A DNA stretch of 64,000 bases, taken from positions 1,426,001 to 1,490,000 of the forward strand of contig NC_035792.1 in the NCBI RefSeq assembly GCF_001653235.2, written 5' to 3'. Source of the DNA: Pochonia chlamydosporia 170 (Eukaryota; Ascomycota; Sordariomycetes; Hypocreales; Clavicipitaceae). Position numbers and translations under genes: made by a program. The first letter of the stretch is position 1. Each line of letters opens with the position of its first letter. The notes under the pieces were generated by a model. It had not been told where the DNA came from. It was given only the letters and a program-made list of their open reading frames with translations, and searched no databases. Positions 47,877-60,238 of this stretch are shown piece by piece.

Positions 47877-50800
47877 ATGGCTTCCTCGCATAAATTTACG
47901 ATTATGAGCTTAACGAGTAGTATTCCCCAGCCAAGACCTCAGCCCAGACATGCATTGCTAACCCTTTGTCTAGGCGACGTCAAGTCTGGCTCTATCAAAG
48001 CTTGTGACAAGGCCGTAGAGGGTACGTGTGCGCAAGTGCCCTCCTTTACAATGATCCGTGCTCTAACGTGTAGAAGAGTTGATTTTGCTGTTGAATCCTA
48101 GGAACAGAACTGTCAATCTGTAGGTGTTCCTTGCCAGAAACACTTGCGTGACCTTTACTTATCTATCTTAATCCGGAAGTGGCGATCTAGGGGACAAGAG
48201 TTATCATCAAATATTTGAGGGCCTTTTCAATGTTGTCATCCGCGAACGGCCCAATTTATATGACAAGAGGAAGAAGGAATCTACTCGCAAGGCATCAACT
48301 ACCCGCCTGGCAAAATGCGCCTCGGCAGTTCGAATGGCCGCCGCCAGAGGAGCCCCAAAATTAGGACGGAAGACATTACTAGCCCTTATAGACCACATCA
48401 CTCAGGTTCTTCCAGACCCAGATGGCGATTTCGTTGCGCCATTGATCCAAGACTATGTCAAGGCGTTATCGGAAGTACTATCCCGTCAGCCGCATGTTGA
48501 GTATTTGGCTAGACAAGATGCGAGTGCCTGGGAAGTTTGTGTCGACTTTTTGCTTGATATTGCCGCCTACATTGTTCCTACCGAAGCTCATTTTAGCTTA
48601 ACATCTGCGCCCCGGGCTTCTCCCGCCCCAGGCACTTCGACACCAAGGTCAACCCTTCGTTCGAGTAATTCTACTCAGAGCCAGAAGCGCGCGGCTCTTG
48701 TAGAAGGTGATCCGCTCAGAGACGCTCTCGAAGGGTTGCAGTACTTGATACAAGCATCAAATGCACCCGTAGCTCGACAAGCACGAAATATTACGGATAT
48801 GGCTGTGCGCGTTCTGAACATGAAGCACCTCAGTCTAGGATCGATGCAAGCCATGTGTTTCTCTATTTGCAACTCGGTCTTTGCCCGAACTCATGCTGAA
48901 GATCTTGATTATGGACTTTCATTGACGAGGAGTTTACTGCCATTAATGAGCTATTGGTGGAGGGCGGAGAAGGTCTCACAAGACGAGCTGATAAAGGGAT
49001 TACGAAACGAAATTTCGAAGGCAATATATCTCGCACATCCGCATATTGAACACATATCGAGTGACTGGAATGATGAGATTCGAACCGAAATCGAGAGTCT
49101 CGTGGATCCTTTGTGGCAGGAATACTCCAAGAGAGGTGAACCGTTTCGCCTTCAATTACACGATCTCACCTTCAATCCTTCAACCCTTCCTAGCGGCGCC
49201 ATGCAACTCAGCTTATTTGGTATACGTAACCATAATTCAGAAGGAGAAAGTCACTGGGCCCTTGTGCAAAATTTATCCTTCTTAGAAAGTATCCTTTTGA
49301 AGCATGATGGCAGCGCGGCTAGACATGCTGTGGAAAACAGTGAACAACCACGAAAGCGGCAGCGAACCCGAGAACATCTTAGCCGGCTCAGATTGAAGCT
49401 TAGATCTAGGGATATTGGGACGCAGAGGACTGCTCTTCAGTTGCTGGCATTTTTGACCCAGGGATTTGGTATTGCAGCGGAAGATCTCAACTCGGTCTTG
49501 GATGATCTTGTTACATATGTTTCCGATAAGGATCCAATTACAGCATCATGGGCATTGGTCGCATCAGCCTGGTAAAGTTACTATGTTCTTCTCCGCTGCC
49601 AGTAGCTAACACTCTTTAGCTGTGTGTCACTGTCTCAAGCAAATGATTTCAATGGAGATCACTGGAAACAGCTGTGGCATCTAGCTGTCAGATCAGTTAG
49701 CATCCCAGCGACTTGCCGGGCCGCCTGTTTGCTTCTCCACCGTATCATCGAAGTCGATTTAATTCCCTACAATACCATATCCGAAGATATCGATGGCATT
49801 GTCACAACAGCTGACGTCAATGGGCCAGGGTTGGTCTGTGATACCTCTCTCGTCCTAATGTTTCATCTTTTCCACGCTCGGAATGCGAGACTGCCAAGTG
49901 CAAGTCAGGCAACATCCAACCACATCATAAGATGGATATTTCTGAAATGGAACCCAAGTGAGTACCCAATCAAGAAGCTACTGTTGAGCATATTTAACTC
50001 CAAGTTTAGACGAGTTAGCTTTCGCATCGTCCGTGTCGTTCCTCGTTCAACCTCTGGAGCTCGTCAATTTGCTCCGTGTATGTTGTGGTGTCCAACCATT
50101 ATCCTGGACAGAAGCAGACGCTGGTTCAGGAACGTCGCTGGGGGAGACATGGAGGATGCAGCAGGAAATGGCCAAGTTTAACGAATATTTACTACTCCTG
50201 AAGCGCAGAGAGTCGCCAAGCATAACCCAATCATGCAGGTACATCTCAGCCTGCGGCCGGCAGCTCCAATCTGCGTCCGATCCGACCAACTTTTATCCGT
50301 CCAAGAAACTTGCCTTTGAGCTGTTCTCTCCAAAGTTGGATGATCTTGTTGAACTTTGCAACACATGGACTAAAAAGCCCAGCGAAGGTGGAACCCAAAT
50401 ATCACTAGACCGATATCAAAGCCTTTTGTCTGCCTGCATCATTGGATCATTACTTCTTCCTCAGTTTGCTGATCTGAACACCTCTCAGTCAACATCTATG
50501 GAAGCTAATGTTGTAAATCTTGCAGAAAGGAGTTTAATGGTTGCGTTGGAATCTGTCGAGCCGGTAGCCTTCGTGAATTCCACAATGCGGGTGCTAAGAC
50601 CTTGTCTGCCTGCTCTGAGAACTGCCGATCTGCATCGACTGCACTCACATCACTCGTCGTTCCTCCGCATTTTGACAGCGATTTCAAATTTAATTGATCA
50701 AAAGCACTCTGCCACAATCGCGGCTACCGCCTCGGATTTGATGGATCTTGACGATGAATTCGACTCACAGAGCAGCAGGGCCACGTCCAGTTCAGTCCCC

Positions 50801-53800
50801 ATGCCCGTGCCGAGGCAAAATGTTCAACTGTCTACGAGCCCTCGAGTATTTCATTTGGAGACAAAGAAACGACTTGGCTTGCTTCGAGCCATCCATGATG
50901 ACTCGAGTCAGATTGGCCTGCTCCCTGAGGCATGGATTGACGACCTGTTGTTGATGTCCGACGATGACCTATTATGCTGCCAGGCTTTGCTCCTAGAAAT
51001 TACAAGCTCTGATTTGGTCGTCGGCTCTGATACTGCATTGAACATTATTCGAAGACTGGGGTCAATTATCTCCGCTTCTGACTACCAGTGTTGTGAAGTT
51101 GCACTTACGACTTGCATGGATGTTCTGGATGGCCTCCATAACATTTGGTTGAATGATAATCAAGATCTGGCTGAGGCAGTTGGTGATTTATATAATTACT
51201 TCATCAAGGCTTGCTTGCCTTCCAATTTGTTCTCTGCCAAGGCTCAAATGTCAATGGCACGTCTACTTTTCACGCTGCTGAGCGCTAATCCCGGTTACGG
51301 TACCAACTTGGGCTTGGATTCATGTCGCACTTCATTGCTCAACATTCTCAGCAGTGGCTCCATGCAAGTGAAGTATTTTATTGCTGATAGAATAGCTGAT
51401 ATTTTCGACCTGTTCATATTAATGCTTCATGACGAGATATTTGTGGACGTGCTGGCAAGTCTGCCAACAAATCCCGAAGACACATCTGGTATCGCCTTCA
51501 GGCTTCTGGCTTTGTCCAAGTTGGCATGCCGATGGCCAACACTACTGCGGCGATGTATCTATCATATTTTCGAAACCCCAGGAAAAATTAATCGGTCCAT
51601 CGATTATGCAAAGTGGTGTCTCGCCGACATTTCGAAAACCCTCAAGTTGAAATCACCCAAGGAGCTTTTTCGACTCTTCTCGCGACAGCTACTCTACACC
51701 TGGATGGAACATGATGCGATTTACGACATTCCTTTTGCTATATTTGGGTTTGAAGACTTGAAAGATCTGTTACAATCTGCGCAAGCAGAGGCTATTGCAC
51801 TAGCAATAATGCGGACCCAAGAATCAACGATTACTTCTCTCGGTACATCTCTTGGAATAAATGAGGGCGACTTGATCAAAAGAAATTTTGCCACAGCTCT
51901 ATCATACAGCATGGCTTACGGGGACGCATTCGGCGATACTGGGCACGGAAAAGGCGAAGACCATATACGAAAAAAGCTCGGAAGTAAGAACTACGTGGAA
52001 GCAATATACATCAATCTTGTCGATATAATTGCCACCTTCTTCGATCTCATCGACCAAGAAGACAATCTCGAGCGGATATTTCGAAAACATGAGGACCTCG
52101 CTTACGCAGCGGACAATTTGGATGCCATAAAGAAGCTCTCACATTCCTCAAACAAGCTTCCGCCGAACCAGCAGCCCATGTTTCGGGCCAAATATATTAT
52201 TCATGACATCTTCAGGCTCTGTCAGGGTACCGAATTTCAATTTCAAGACCTGTGGACACCGGCCTTAATCCTGTCGGTGACAAGAAGTTTGTTCAACACC
52301 GTACATTCAGCACTAGGTTCTCTACACGCTTGCTCCGTACTTCGCAAGGTCAGGCTGGTGATTTGCCTGTCCGGGCCGGTGGCACTGGAATCGTATTGTC
52401 TCGAAATGCTTCTCAATTCAATTCGAGGTTTCATAGTTGACCCAGAATGTGCCGACGACGCTCTGGGTTTGACCCAGTACCTTTTGTCTGGTGGTCGAGG
52501 GTATCTGGCACAGAGGCCGTCGTTTCTTGCAGGGTACGCCTTGTCTACTCTTGCTTCTCTTCGCGTGTTTCTTGAGTCAAGTCAGTCCAGCACAACTCAG
52601 GAGAGTCAATTCAAAGCCACCATGAGTAAGGCGCAAAAGTTTCATGAATGGTTTAGCAAATATCTGTCTGACTACACTTCGACTGCCTTCCATGACAAGA
52701 TTCAGTCTGATTTATTCAGATCCATCACGCACTCTGCAGCCAATATAAGATCATCTGGAAATGCAGAGAAGGGTACATCCGAAAGCAAGTTACTCCTTGA
52801 TATTCTGAGAGATGGTGCCACAGGGAATCGCTTGCTGAACGAATCATCTCGTGAGCTTGCATTAAAACTACTTTGCGGAGACTTCACTATACCCGCAACA
52901 ATTGCAGAAGACATTGTCGAAACTGATTCTGCTGCTAAGGATCAAGCATCAAGTGTTTGGAAAAGCTGTCAAGCGCAAGACTTGAGCAGAACCTACCTGT
53001 CTTGGGCGGGACGTGTTGTTGGCCGCTCTTTTGCCGCATCTGGGGACATTCCAGATGGCGTTCTCAAGGAATCGAGCCTCAGTCTATACAGCAAAATCGC
53101 GCCTAGTCCCAATGGTTCCGAAATGGGGTTATTGCATCTTCTACAAGATCTCACTGCGGATCAGGATTCAATCGTTGCAGGCTTGGCAGAGGCCGCGTTA
53201 CGAAGAGCAATTTCGGAAGCTGTTGAGCATGAGGATGAGCTTTTGGTTGTGGCATGCCAAAGGAGTCTGTCCGAAAGCCTTTTCGAAGCCTCACAATGGG
53301 GCAACTTTCGTTCTCCGGCTTTAGCCAGAAAGGAGACTTCTAAATTAGACAATGATCGATCCGTCTGGGAAGACAGCATTGCTTCTACCGACTGGCTGCA
53401 GAGAATCAGCACCCATCTGGTTTCAACTGTTTCGGATTCGATATTGCTCTCAGCCCTGGCGCCGATTGTGACGCAAGTGCCTGGATTTACTGAAAAAGCT
53501 TTCCCGTTCATTGTACATCTTGTGTTGTGCTTCCAGATTGAGCAACAGCAAACAGTCAAACGACAATTATCCACAGCAATGAGGGAGTGGCTGAGGAGCG
53601 ATTCGCCGACTGCTACGCATAACCTGAAGTTGCTGATCAACACAATTCTATATCTTCGAACGCAAGAGTATCCCAAGGAATCGTCTATCGCAGATCGACT
53701 GCACTGGCTCGACGTCGACTACGCAGCTGCCGCCACATCTGCTTCTCGATGCGGTATGCACAAGACAGCTTTGCTGTTTGCGGAGTTGACTTCTACTGAA

Positions 53801-56800
53801 GTATCGCGGTCTTCTCGGAGATCATCAGCACACAGGGAACAGGACATCAGCAACACATTGCTGGCCATATTCGAAAATATTGATGACCCTGATACATATT
53901 ATGGTCTACCAGAGGACGCTAGTTTGTCAAAGGTTCTTGCACGTGTTGAGTACGAAAATGAAGGCTCGAAAAGCCTCGCTTTTCGGGGCGCACAATACGA
54001 TAGCCACATACGCCTACGTCGCCGAGAGGCAGAAGCAGACGGCCAAGCTCTCGTCAAAGCACTAGGGACACTAGGACTGTCTGGCTTAGCTCACTCGATT
54101 CTTCAAACACAGGAAACCCTTGGTGCCAGTAATCCATCTGTTGATAGTACGTTTAACACGGCTAGGCGATTGGAAATGTGGAACTTGCCTGCTCCGGGAA
54201 ACAGCGAGCATCACGCCGTCATACTGTATCAAGCATATCAAAGTATGCACAACTCGACAGATTTGAAACATGTTCAGAGTGCCATATATAATGGCTTTGG
54301 GAGCATTATGCAGAACATCTCCAAATGCAGTCTAAATGCGACGGCTCTTCGCAGTCGACTGGCGGCGTTGGCTGCTCTGACGGAACTGGATGATATTCTG
54401 AATATTTCTGATTCATCCGAAGTTCCGGCCATGCTGAAGAAATTTAGAAATCGCTCCGAATGGATGCGCAGTGGATCGTGAGTTAATGAAACTTTGTGCT
54501 ACTAGGCTACGCCATGCTGATTTTCACAGATACGGAGATGTAGGTCAAGTTTTGTCGTGTAGGGAAACATCAGTCAGTATGATTTGCCAACATATCGGCT
54601 TGTTGAATCATGCCAAGATGACTGCGGATGTATTACGGCAAATGCAAGTGGAATCAATGATCTTATCGTCTGGCATCTTCCGATACCACCAAGCGACACA
54701 AGAGTCCCTCAATGTCGCAACTGCGCTAACGGACATGATTCCGTTGTGTGAAGGGTTAAATCTGCACGTCGATGCAGCTATCAAGATTGAGGTCGCCAAC
54801 TCGTTATGGGACCATGGAGAGATGGGAACGTCTATTCGCATGCTTCAGGCCATCGACAAGGAGTCGTCCTTATCAAAGCAGAGCATACGGGTCAGTCGGT
54901 CCGATCTTCTCTCCAAGATTGGCCATAAAGTCTCCCTTGCCCGATTAGAAAATCCGCACGACATTCAGAAAACCTACCTTGGCCCTGCTCTGAAAGAACT
55001 GAAACGAGAGAGCAGCACGGAAGCGGGTTCAGTTTATCATCAATTTGCTACCTTCTGCGATGAGCAGCTGCAGGACCCTGACGGGCTTGAAGACCTGGCA
55101 AGACTACAAAACTTGCGCAAAGCCAAGAACGATGAAGTCAAGGATCTCAAAGCTTTGATCGATTCGACCAAGGAATCGCAGCTGAAGACCAGATATGCCC
55201 ACGTCCTTTCGAAGGAAAAACAATGGCTAGAACTTGACGAAAAGGAGCTGAAACGCGTGGAGCAGACACGGAGTGAGTTTGTTCAACTCAGTTTAGAAAA
55301 TTACCTGCTATCACTTGTCTCGTCCGACGATTACAACAACGATGCATTACGATTTACAGCATTGTGGTTGGAGCGATCTTCCGAGGACGCAACCAACAAG
55401 GCCGTCATGAAGCATCTATCTCTTGTGCCTACAAGAAAGTTTGCCCCCTTGATGAACCAGTTGACTTCTCGACTTCAAAGCCAAGAAAGCACGTTCCAGA
55501 GACTTCTGTATGAGCTCATCTATAATATCTGCGTTGATCATCCCTACCACGGGATGTATCAAATTTGGTCTGGTACGAAGGCAAGAGCTCAACAGAAGGA
55601 TGAGGTAGCCGTGCAGAGAGTCAAGGCGACTGAGAAAGTGGCACAGAGACTTGCAGCCACCAAATCAGTGGCAGATATTTGGCTGTCCGTGGACAAGACT
55701 AGCAAGTACTATCACGGACTCGCCATGGACCGGAACCCTGACAAGTACAAGTCGGGAGCCAAAATTCCTCTCAAGGACTCTACAGCAGGGCAATATTTGG
55801 TTAGTTGCCTCGCACGGTATCGAATACCTCCTCCAACCCTGCACATTGAGGTCTCGCCAACGAAGGATTACTCCCATGTTCCCTTTATATCGAAACTGGA
55901 GCCTACAATGACAATTGCATCGGGAGTCAGTGCACCCAAGATCATCACGGCAGTTGGCACCAACGGAGTCCGGTATAAACAGCTCGTCAAGGGTGGTCAT
56001 GACGACCTTCGACAGGACGCAATTATGGAGCAGGTATTTGCCGCCGTATCGTCTTTGTTGAAGCTGCACCGAAGCACACAGCAGAGGAATTTGGGCATCA
56101 GAACGTACAAAGTATTACCGCTTACAGCATCATCTGGCTTGATTGAGTTTGTTCCAAACACAATTCCCTTGCACGAGTTTCTCATGCCAGCACATGAGAG
56201 ATACTATCCACGAGACCTGAAAGGCTCGCAATGTCGTAAGGAGATATTCAACGTTCAGAACAGAACAACAGAAACGCGCCTCAGCACGTACCGCAAGGTA
56301 ACGGAAAGATTTCACCCGGTGATGAGGTATTTCTTCATGGAGTATTTTGTCGACCCCGACGAATGGTTTGTACGAAGGCTGGCGTACACACGAAGCACAG
56401 CGGCAATTTCTATGCTGGGACACGTACTTGGTCTCGGCGACCGTCACGGCCATAACATTCTCCTAGACTCTAAGACAGGTGAAGCGGTTCACATTGATCT
56501 AGGTGTAGCTTTTGAAGCTGGCCGTATTCTTCCGGTGCCAGAGTTGGTGCCGTTCAGGCTGACGAGAGATATTGTGGACGGCATGGGAATTACGAAAACG
56601 GAGGGCGTATTCCGACGCTGCTGTGAGTTTACGCTTGATGCGCTGCGAGAAGAGCAATACTCGATTATGACCATCTTGGATGTCTTGCGATATGATCCTC
56701 TGTACACCTGGTCAATATCACCGCTTCGACTTGCCAAACTGCAGAAAGCCAGAGACGACGAGGGTGGCGGAGACGACCCTGAACCGAGCGAAGCAGCAGC

Positions 56801-57047
56801 AGCAAAAAAGGCGAATAAGAACAATGGTAGAACAAATGAACCTTCTGAGGCAGATCGAGCTCTCGAGGTTGTGAGAAAGAAGCTGTCAAAGACTCTAAGT
56901 GTAACGGCAACTGTCAATGACTTGATTAATATGGCTACAGATGAACGTAACTTGGCTGTATTATACTCTGGTAAGAATCCATCATAACAGTATCTACTGG
57001 ACAACGTTACTGACTTTACATTACCAGGATGGGCTGCATACGCATAA
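47877..57047 (+). CDS. TEL1: DNA damage checkpoint kinase TEL1 (ATM orthologue)
   Basis: Eight exons (47877-47916, 47974-48021, 48074-48119, 48180-49571, 49620-49957, 50010-54477, 54530-56970, 57028-57047) encode about 2930 residues. The first three exons are 40-48 nt and carry the N-terminal helix with a TAN-like pattern (SIKACDKAVEELILLL). DKSYHQIFEGLF follows. The body is HEAT/FAT repeats. The PI3K-like kinase has VKGGHDDLRQDAIMEQVF, GLGDRHGHNILLD (near residue 2750) and VHIDLGVAFEAGR. The final 20 nt exon, after donor GTAAGA, supplies the FATC end GWAAYA; without it the frame stops early at KNPS. Tel1 senses double-strand breaks via Mre11-Rad50-Xrs2/Nbs1 and maintains telomeres. The acceptor of the third intron (AAG, 48178-48179) is the weakest call, chosen because only it keeps the conserved frame. 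Confidence 0.94.
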
Positions 57048-58527
57048 ACTGTTTGGCTGTATGTAATGATAGAAGCAACAAAGCGAGCGTGTTACGAGAT
57101 ACCCACTCTGTTGAAAATTGTATTTTAGATTTGAAGATAGAACATATACAAAGTACATTACGTCAAGAGGACCTTTGGAGTTATTCATTCCCCGTCCCCG
57201 AAAACTATTCATCCGAACTCCATGATATTCCCACAACACACGCCGCATTTGGAATCCAACCAAACTCTTTCAACATCACACGCATCACCGTTAGCCAATC
57301 CAAAAATCAAGTCAGCACTTAGCCCCCTGAAAAATATGAGCTCAGCACTAACTTAAGACAGCGGGTCTAGGTTCCGAGAGAGCGCTAATTACCAGATCTA
57401 ACACCCAAAGCAGGCGCGGCAGACGCTGCCATTAGTGGAAATACCATTGCCCTGGGGGCCAGAGATCGGCATGCAGTGCAACATGAAAAATGAAAGATGT
57501 CGACGGGGATGCCGTGTCGGTGTCAGTGGCTGGGATTGCCGACAGTGGACTGGTTCGGTACTTGGAGGCGGGATCGGCAGCGGGACGGAACAAGCCATGG
57601 CGCGCATGTGCCTTAGATGGAAGGGAATGTGGTCACATAATTAGAGGAGTGCAACGTCATGCTGGCTTTTGAGTTTGTAGAGTGGTGAGAGTTGTGTATT
57701 GTGGTGAGTTGAGGTCTCTCAAGAAATGAATGTGTGGCGTTTACTTTTTGCTTAAACGGGAATACTTGGCAGTTACCCTGAATTTCATCCAGAGTTTCAG
57801 TCCCTCCACAAGGAATAGCACAAGCCTTCACAAGACTTGAGAACACAGCATACATTCCTTCATGCACCGTATTTGACGAATTTCCAGATTGAGCCAAACG
57901 CACCACATGAAACCCATGCGTCAGCGTCACACCCATCTAGCATACACATGACACTGACGGAAAATTTATCTCCATGTGCTACACTACACGCCGTCAGTCC
58001 GCAGCAGTACTGTAGATCATTATAGGCTTTGTGGCTTGTCGGCAGCGGGGCCGTCTAGGCAGACGAATTTCTTGAGCTAGTTTCCTTGCGCCTTCTGGAA
58101 ACTTACTGGATTTGCCTATTTGGTGTTGAGAGAATGGAGCTGCTTCGTAGGCTTGGTGTGTGGTGTATGCAAAGTGGCAGAGTGACGGATGTAGCTAAGA
58201 ATGGATCGTGATTCGTCTTGGAAAGCCGGTTGAATTGAATTGGAGGAAAGAGTCTTGATCGTCGTGTCTAGGTTGTATCCACTGCTGACCGGACCGAAAG
58301 AGGTTGGATTTGTGATGGTGAAACGGTCAAGTTGTTTACTAAATGGTGTGAAGTTATGAAAAGTATGGTGTTTGATGATGCGGCCTGGGTCGTAGAGTCG
58401 TAAATGTCCAAGTATATAAAGTGCCTTCATCATCCTCAAGTTCACCGGTATCAGAACATTCAAACTCATCATCGTTCTTACAATATTCCTTTCATACTTT
58501 TCTGAGAAAACTCACCTTACAACCAAC
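57048..58527. other. Intergenic between TEL1 and KP4-like gene
   Basis: 1.5 kb. The right end holds the KP4-like gene promoter with a TATA box at 58413-58420. Minus-strand frames at 57398-57607 (ending SVCRACFGC) and 57613-57936 (with VKACAIPCGG) have protein-like composition and might be exons of a small cysteine-containing gene or its remains. I could not build a complete gene with a start and signal peptide. Confidence 0.45.
58413..58420 (+). promoter_or_regulatory. TATA box of KP4-like gene
   Basis: TATATAAA lies 108 nt upstream of the KP4-like start codon, followed by a CA/CT-rich leader ending CCAACATGG. Position and sequence fit a core promoter of a strongly regulated secreted-protein gene. 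Confidence 0.5.
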
Positions 58528-59361
58528 ATGGTTACCACCACCACAATCTGGGCTCTTGCCGCAGCCTTGGCTGGAACTTCATCCGCCCTTGGTATCAACT
58601 GCCGTGGCAGCGGCCTCTGCGCCAGCAACAAGGGCATCTTGGGCCAAGCTCAAGGCCAGCTTCGCGGCTTAGATCAGAACAAGCAGTTCTCCGACGGCGA
58701 GCACATCACCTGCGTCAAGTCGTCCGTCACCATCGGCAACCCATCCCTCTGCCTGTTCTACCAAAACACAGGACGTAAATGGACAGTAGCCCAAACCCTC
58801 ACATTCACCCAGCAAATCATTGACCACGGGTGCGCTGCGTGTGGTAGCGTTCCCACCGACCCCGGAAACGATGTCAAGAACGGCCAACTTACCGCCAATA
58901 TGGTGACGAACGCCCGTCGTGGTCTCGACATGGCTAACAAGGTTGCCAAGCGCGAGGAGGTCCGCGAGAAGAGAGAGCCTGAGCCTGTGACGGCTGCTGA
59001 AGACTCATTTGCTGTGCTTGAGCGTCGTCTGGGAATCAACTGTCGCGGTAGCTCGACATGCGGTGTCGGCGGTATTGGACACAGCCCTGCCGGTACGCTG
59101 GAGAAGGTTCGTGATGCTGTTGCTGCTGGCCCTGATGGAAGCTGGACCAATGGACAGCACATTGCTTGCGTGGCCCATGTTACGGGTCAATTGTGTGCGT
59201 TTTACCAGAATATTGGGGGTCGGTCGTTTAACAAGCAGCAGAGTGTTACTTTCCTGGACCAGCTGAGGGATCACGGGTGCAAGAACTGCGGTAGCATTCC
59301 GACTGATCCTGGAAACAACGTTGGAAATGGACAGTTGACTGTCAACTTTGTTGCCGGTTAG
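58528..59361 (+). CDS. Secreted protein with two tandem KP4-like (killer toxin family) domains
   Basis: A single exon of 277 residues. Residues 1-20 form a signal peptide; the mature chain begins LGINCRG. Domain 1 (about 21-128) has six cysteines (25, 31, 62, 75, 102, 105). Domain 2 (168-277) has six at matching spacing (172, 178, 214, 223, 251, 254) and repeats the LGINCRGS start, LC-FYQN and HGC--CGS-PTDPGN blocks. The linker (129-167) is charged and contains dibasic sites at 130-131, 141-142, 148-149 and 166-167. The last sits directly before the second LGINC, so Kex2-type cleavage would expose the same N-terminus that signal peptidase makes on domain 1. KP4 of Ustilago virus P4 is a killer protein that affects calcium uptake; cellular homologues are common in ascomycetes and proposed to act in antagonism or host interaction. 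The target here is unknown. Confidence 0.9.
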   Translation: MVTTTTIWALAAALAGTSSALGINCRGSGLCASNKGILGQAQGQLRGLDQNKQFSDGEHITCVKSSVTIGNPSLCLFYQNTGRKWTVAQTLTFTQQIIDHGCAACGSVPTDPGNDVKNGQLTANMVTNARRGLDMANKVAKREEVREKREPEPVTAAEDSFAVLERRLGINCRGSSTCGVGGIGHSPAGTLEKVRDAVAAGPDGSWTNGQHIACVAHVTGQLCAFYQNIGGRSFNKQQSVTFLDQLRDHGCKNCGSIPTDPGNNVGNGQLTVNFVAG

Positions 59362-60238
59362 GTAGATTATTTGGCGTAAATTGTGCGAAGGATATAGGAT
59401 TGTGGGTCTAGGGTTGGATGCATAGACTTTGTGTTAATTTGAACTATTTCTTGTTTGGCACAACATGATGTTGCGAAACATGTGAGATACCGTTGTGATT
59501 GCTCGCCATTTTTGGTGTAGATGATTGATGGTCCGTTTGGCAAAGTTGATAGTTGGATCCATATGTTGAAGGCTAACGGTTTGGTGCCGTCAAGGCCAAA
59601 GCTGTATAAGAGATCGGGGAGTGATGTTGGGTCGAGGTTAGACTGAAGTTGGGATGAAGCTTTCATGGAGCAATTGAAATCATCCCCAGACATCAACTGA
59701 TGGACTTGACAGCTTGGAGCAACCAATCCCAACGGCATGTGGAGTCAAGTTTGGTGGCAGGAGCGACCTTGGCCACTAATCATCGCGGGTATACTGGCCT
59801 GGGCTCCTTAACTCCGCCATCTAATCGCTGATGTCCCGCCATCATAGAACCCACCCGACCAATCAGGGCCGCTATTGCATCCAGTCTGGTGGTCTTGTCA
59901 GTCATAGCTTCAACCTTGCATCACCAATTCAGAGCTCCAATGCTTCCGAGGTGACATATCATCCAGCTCCCCCGCCTTGGACATAATCCCAACCTCATTC
60001 CGTGTATTGCGCAATCGTCGACTACAGTGTTAAATTTTTGATTTTCCGTCTTTGTAACGATCTCGACAAAACATTTCAATACGAATCGCACCATATCGCG
60101 TCGCACTGTATCACGATACACTGCCATCAAGTTTCATTCTCGTCCAAACTCGTACCAAAATCTTCCGAAACGCAGCCCACCAAACGCGGTCCTTTTGCTC
60201 CCCATCTCTGACGGATCTGAGCCGCGCCTCTCCGATCC
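59362..60238. other. Intergenic between KP4-like gene and CUL4
   Basis: About 880 nt with the KP4-like gene 3' UTR on the left and the CUL4 promoter on the right. No further gene or RNA recognised. Confidence 0.6.

Noticed and set aside
48189..48190. TAG acceptor for TEL1 intron 3
   Set aside because: A better consensus than the AAG chosen, but it puts the following conserved sequence out of frame from every usable donor.
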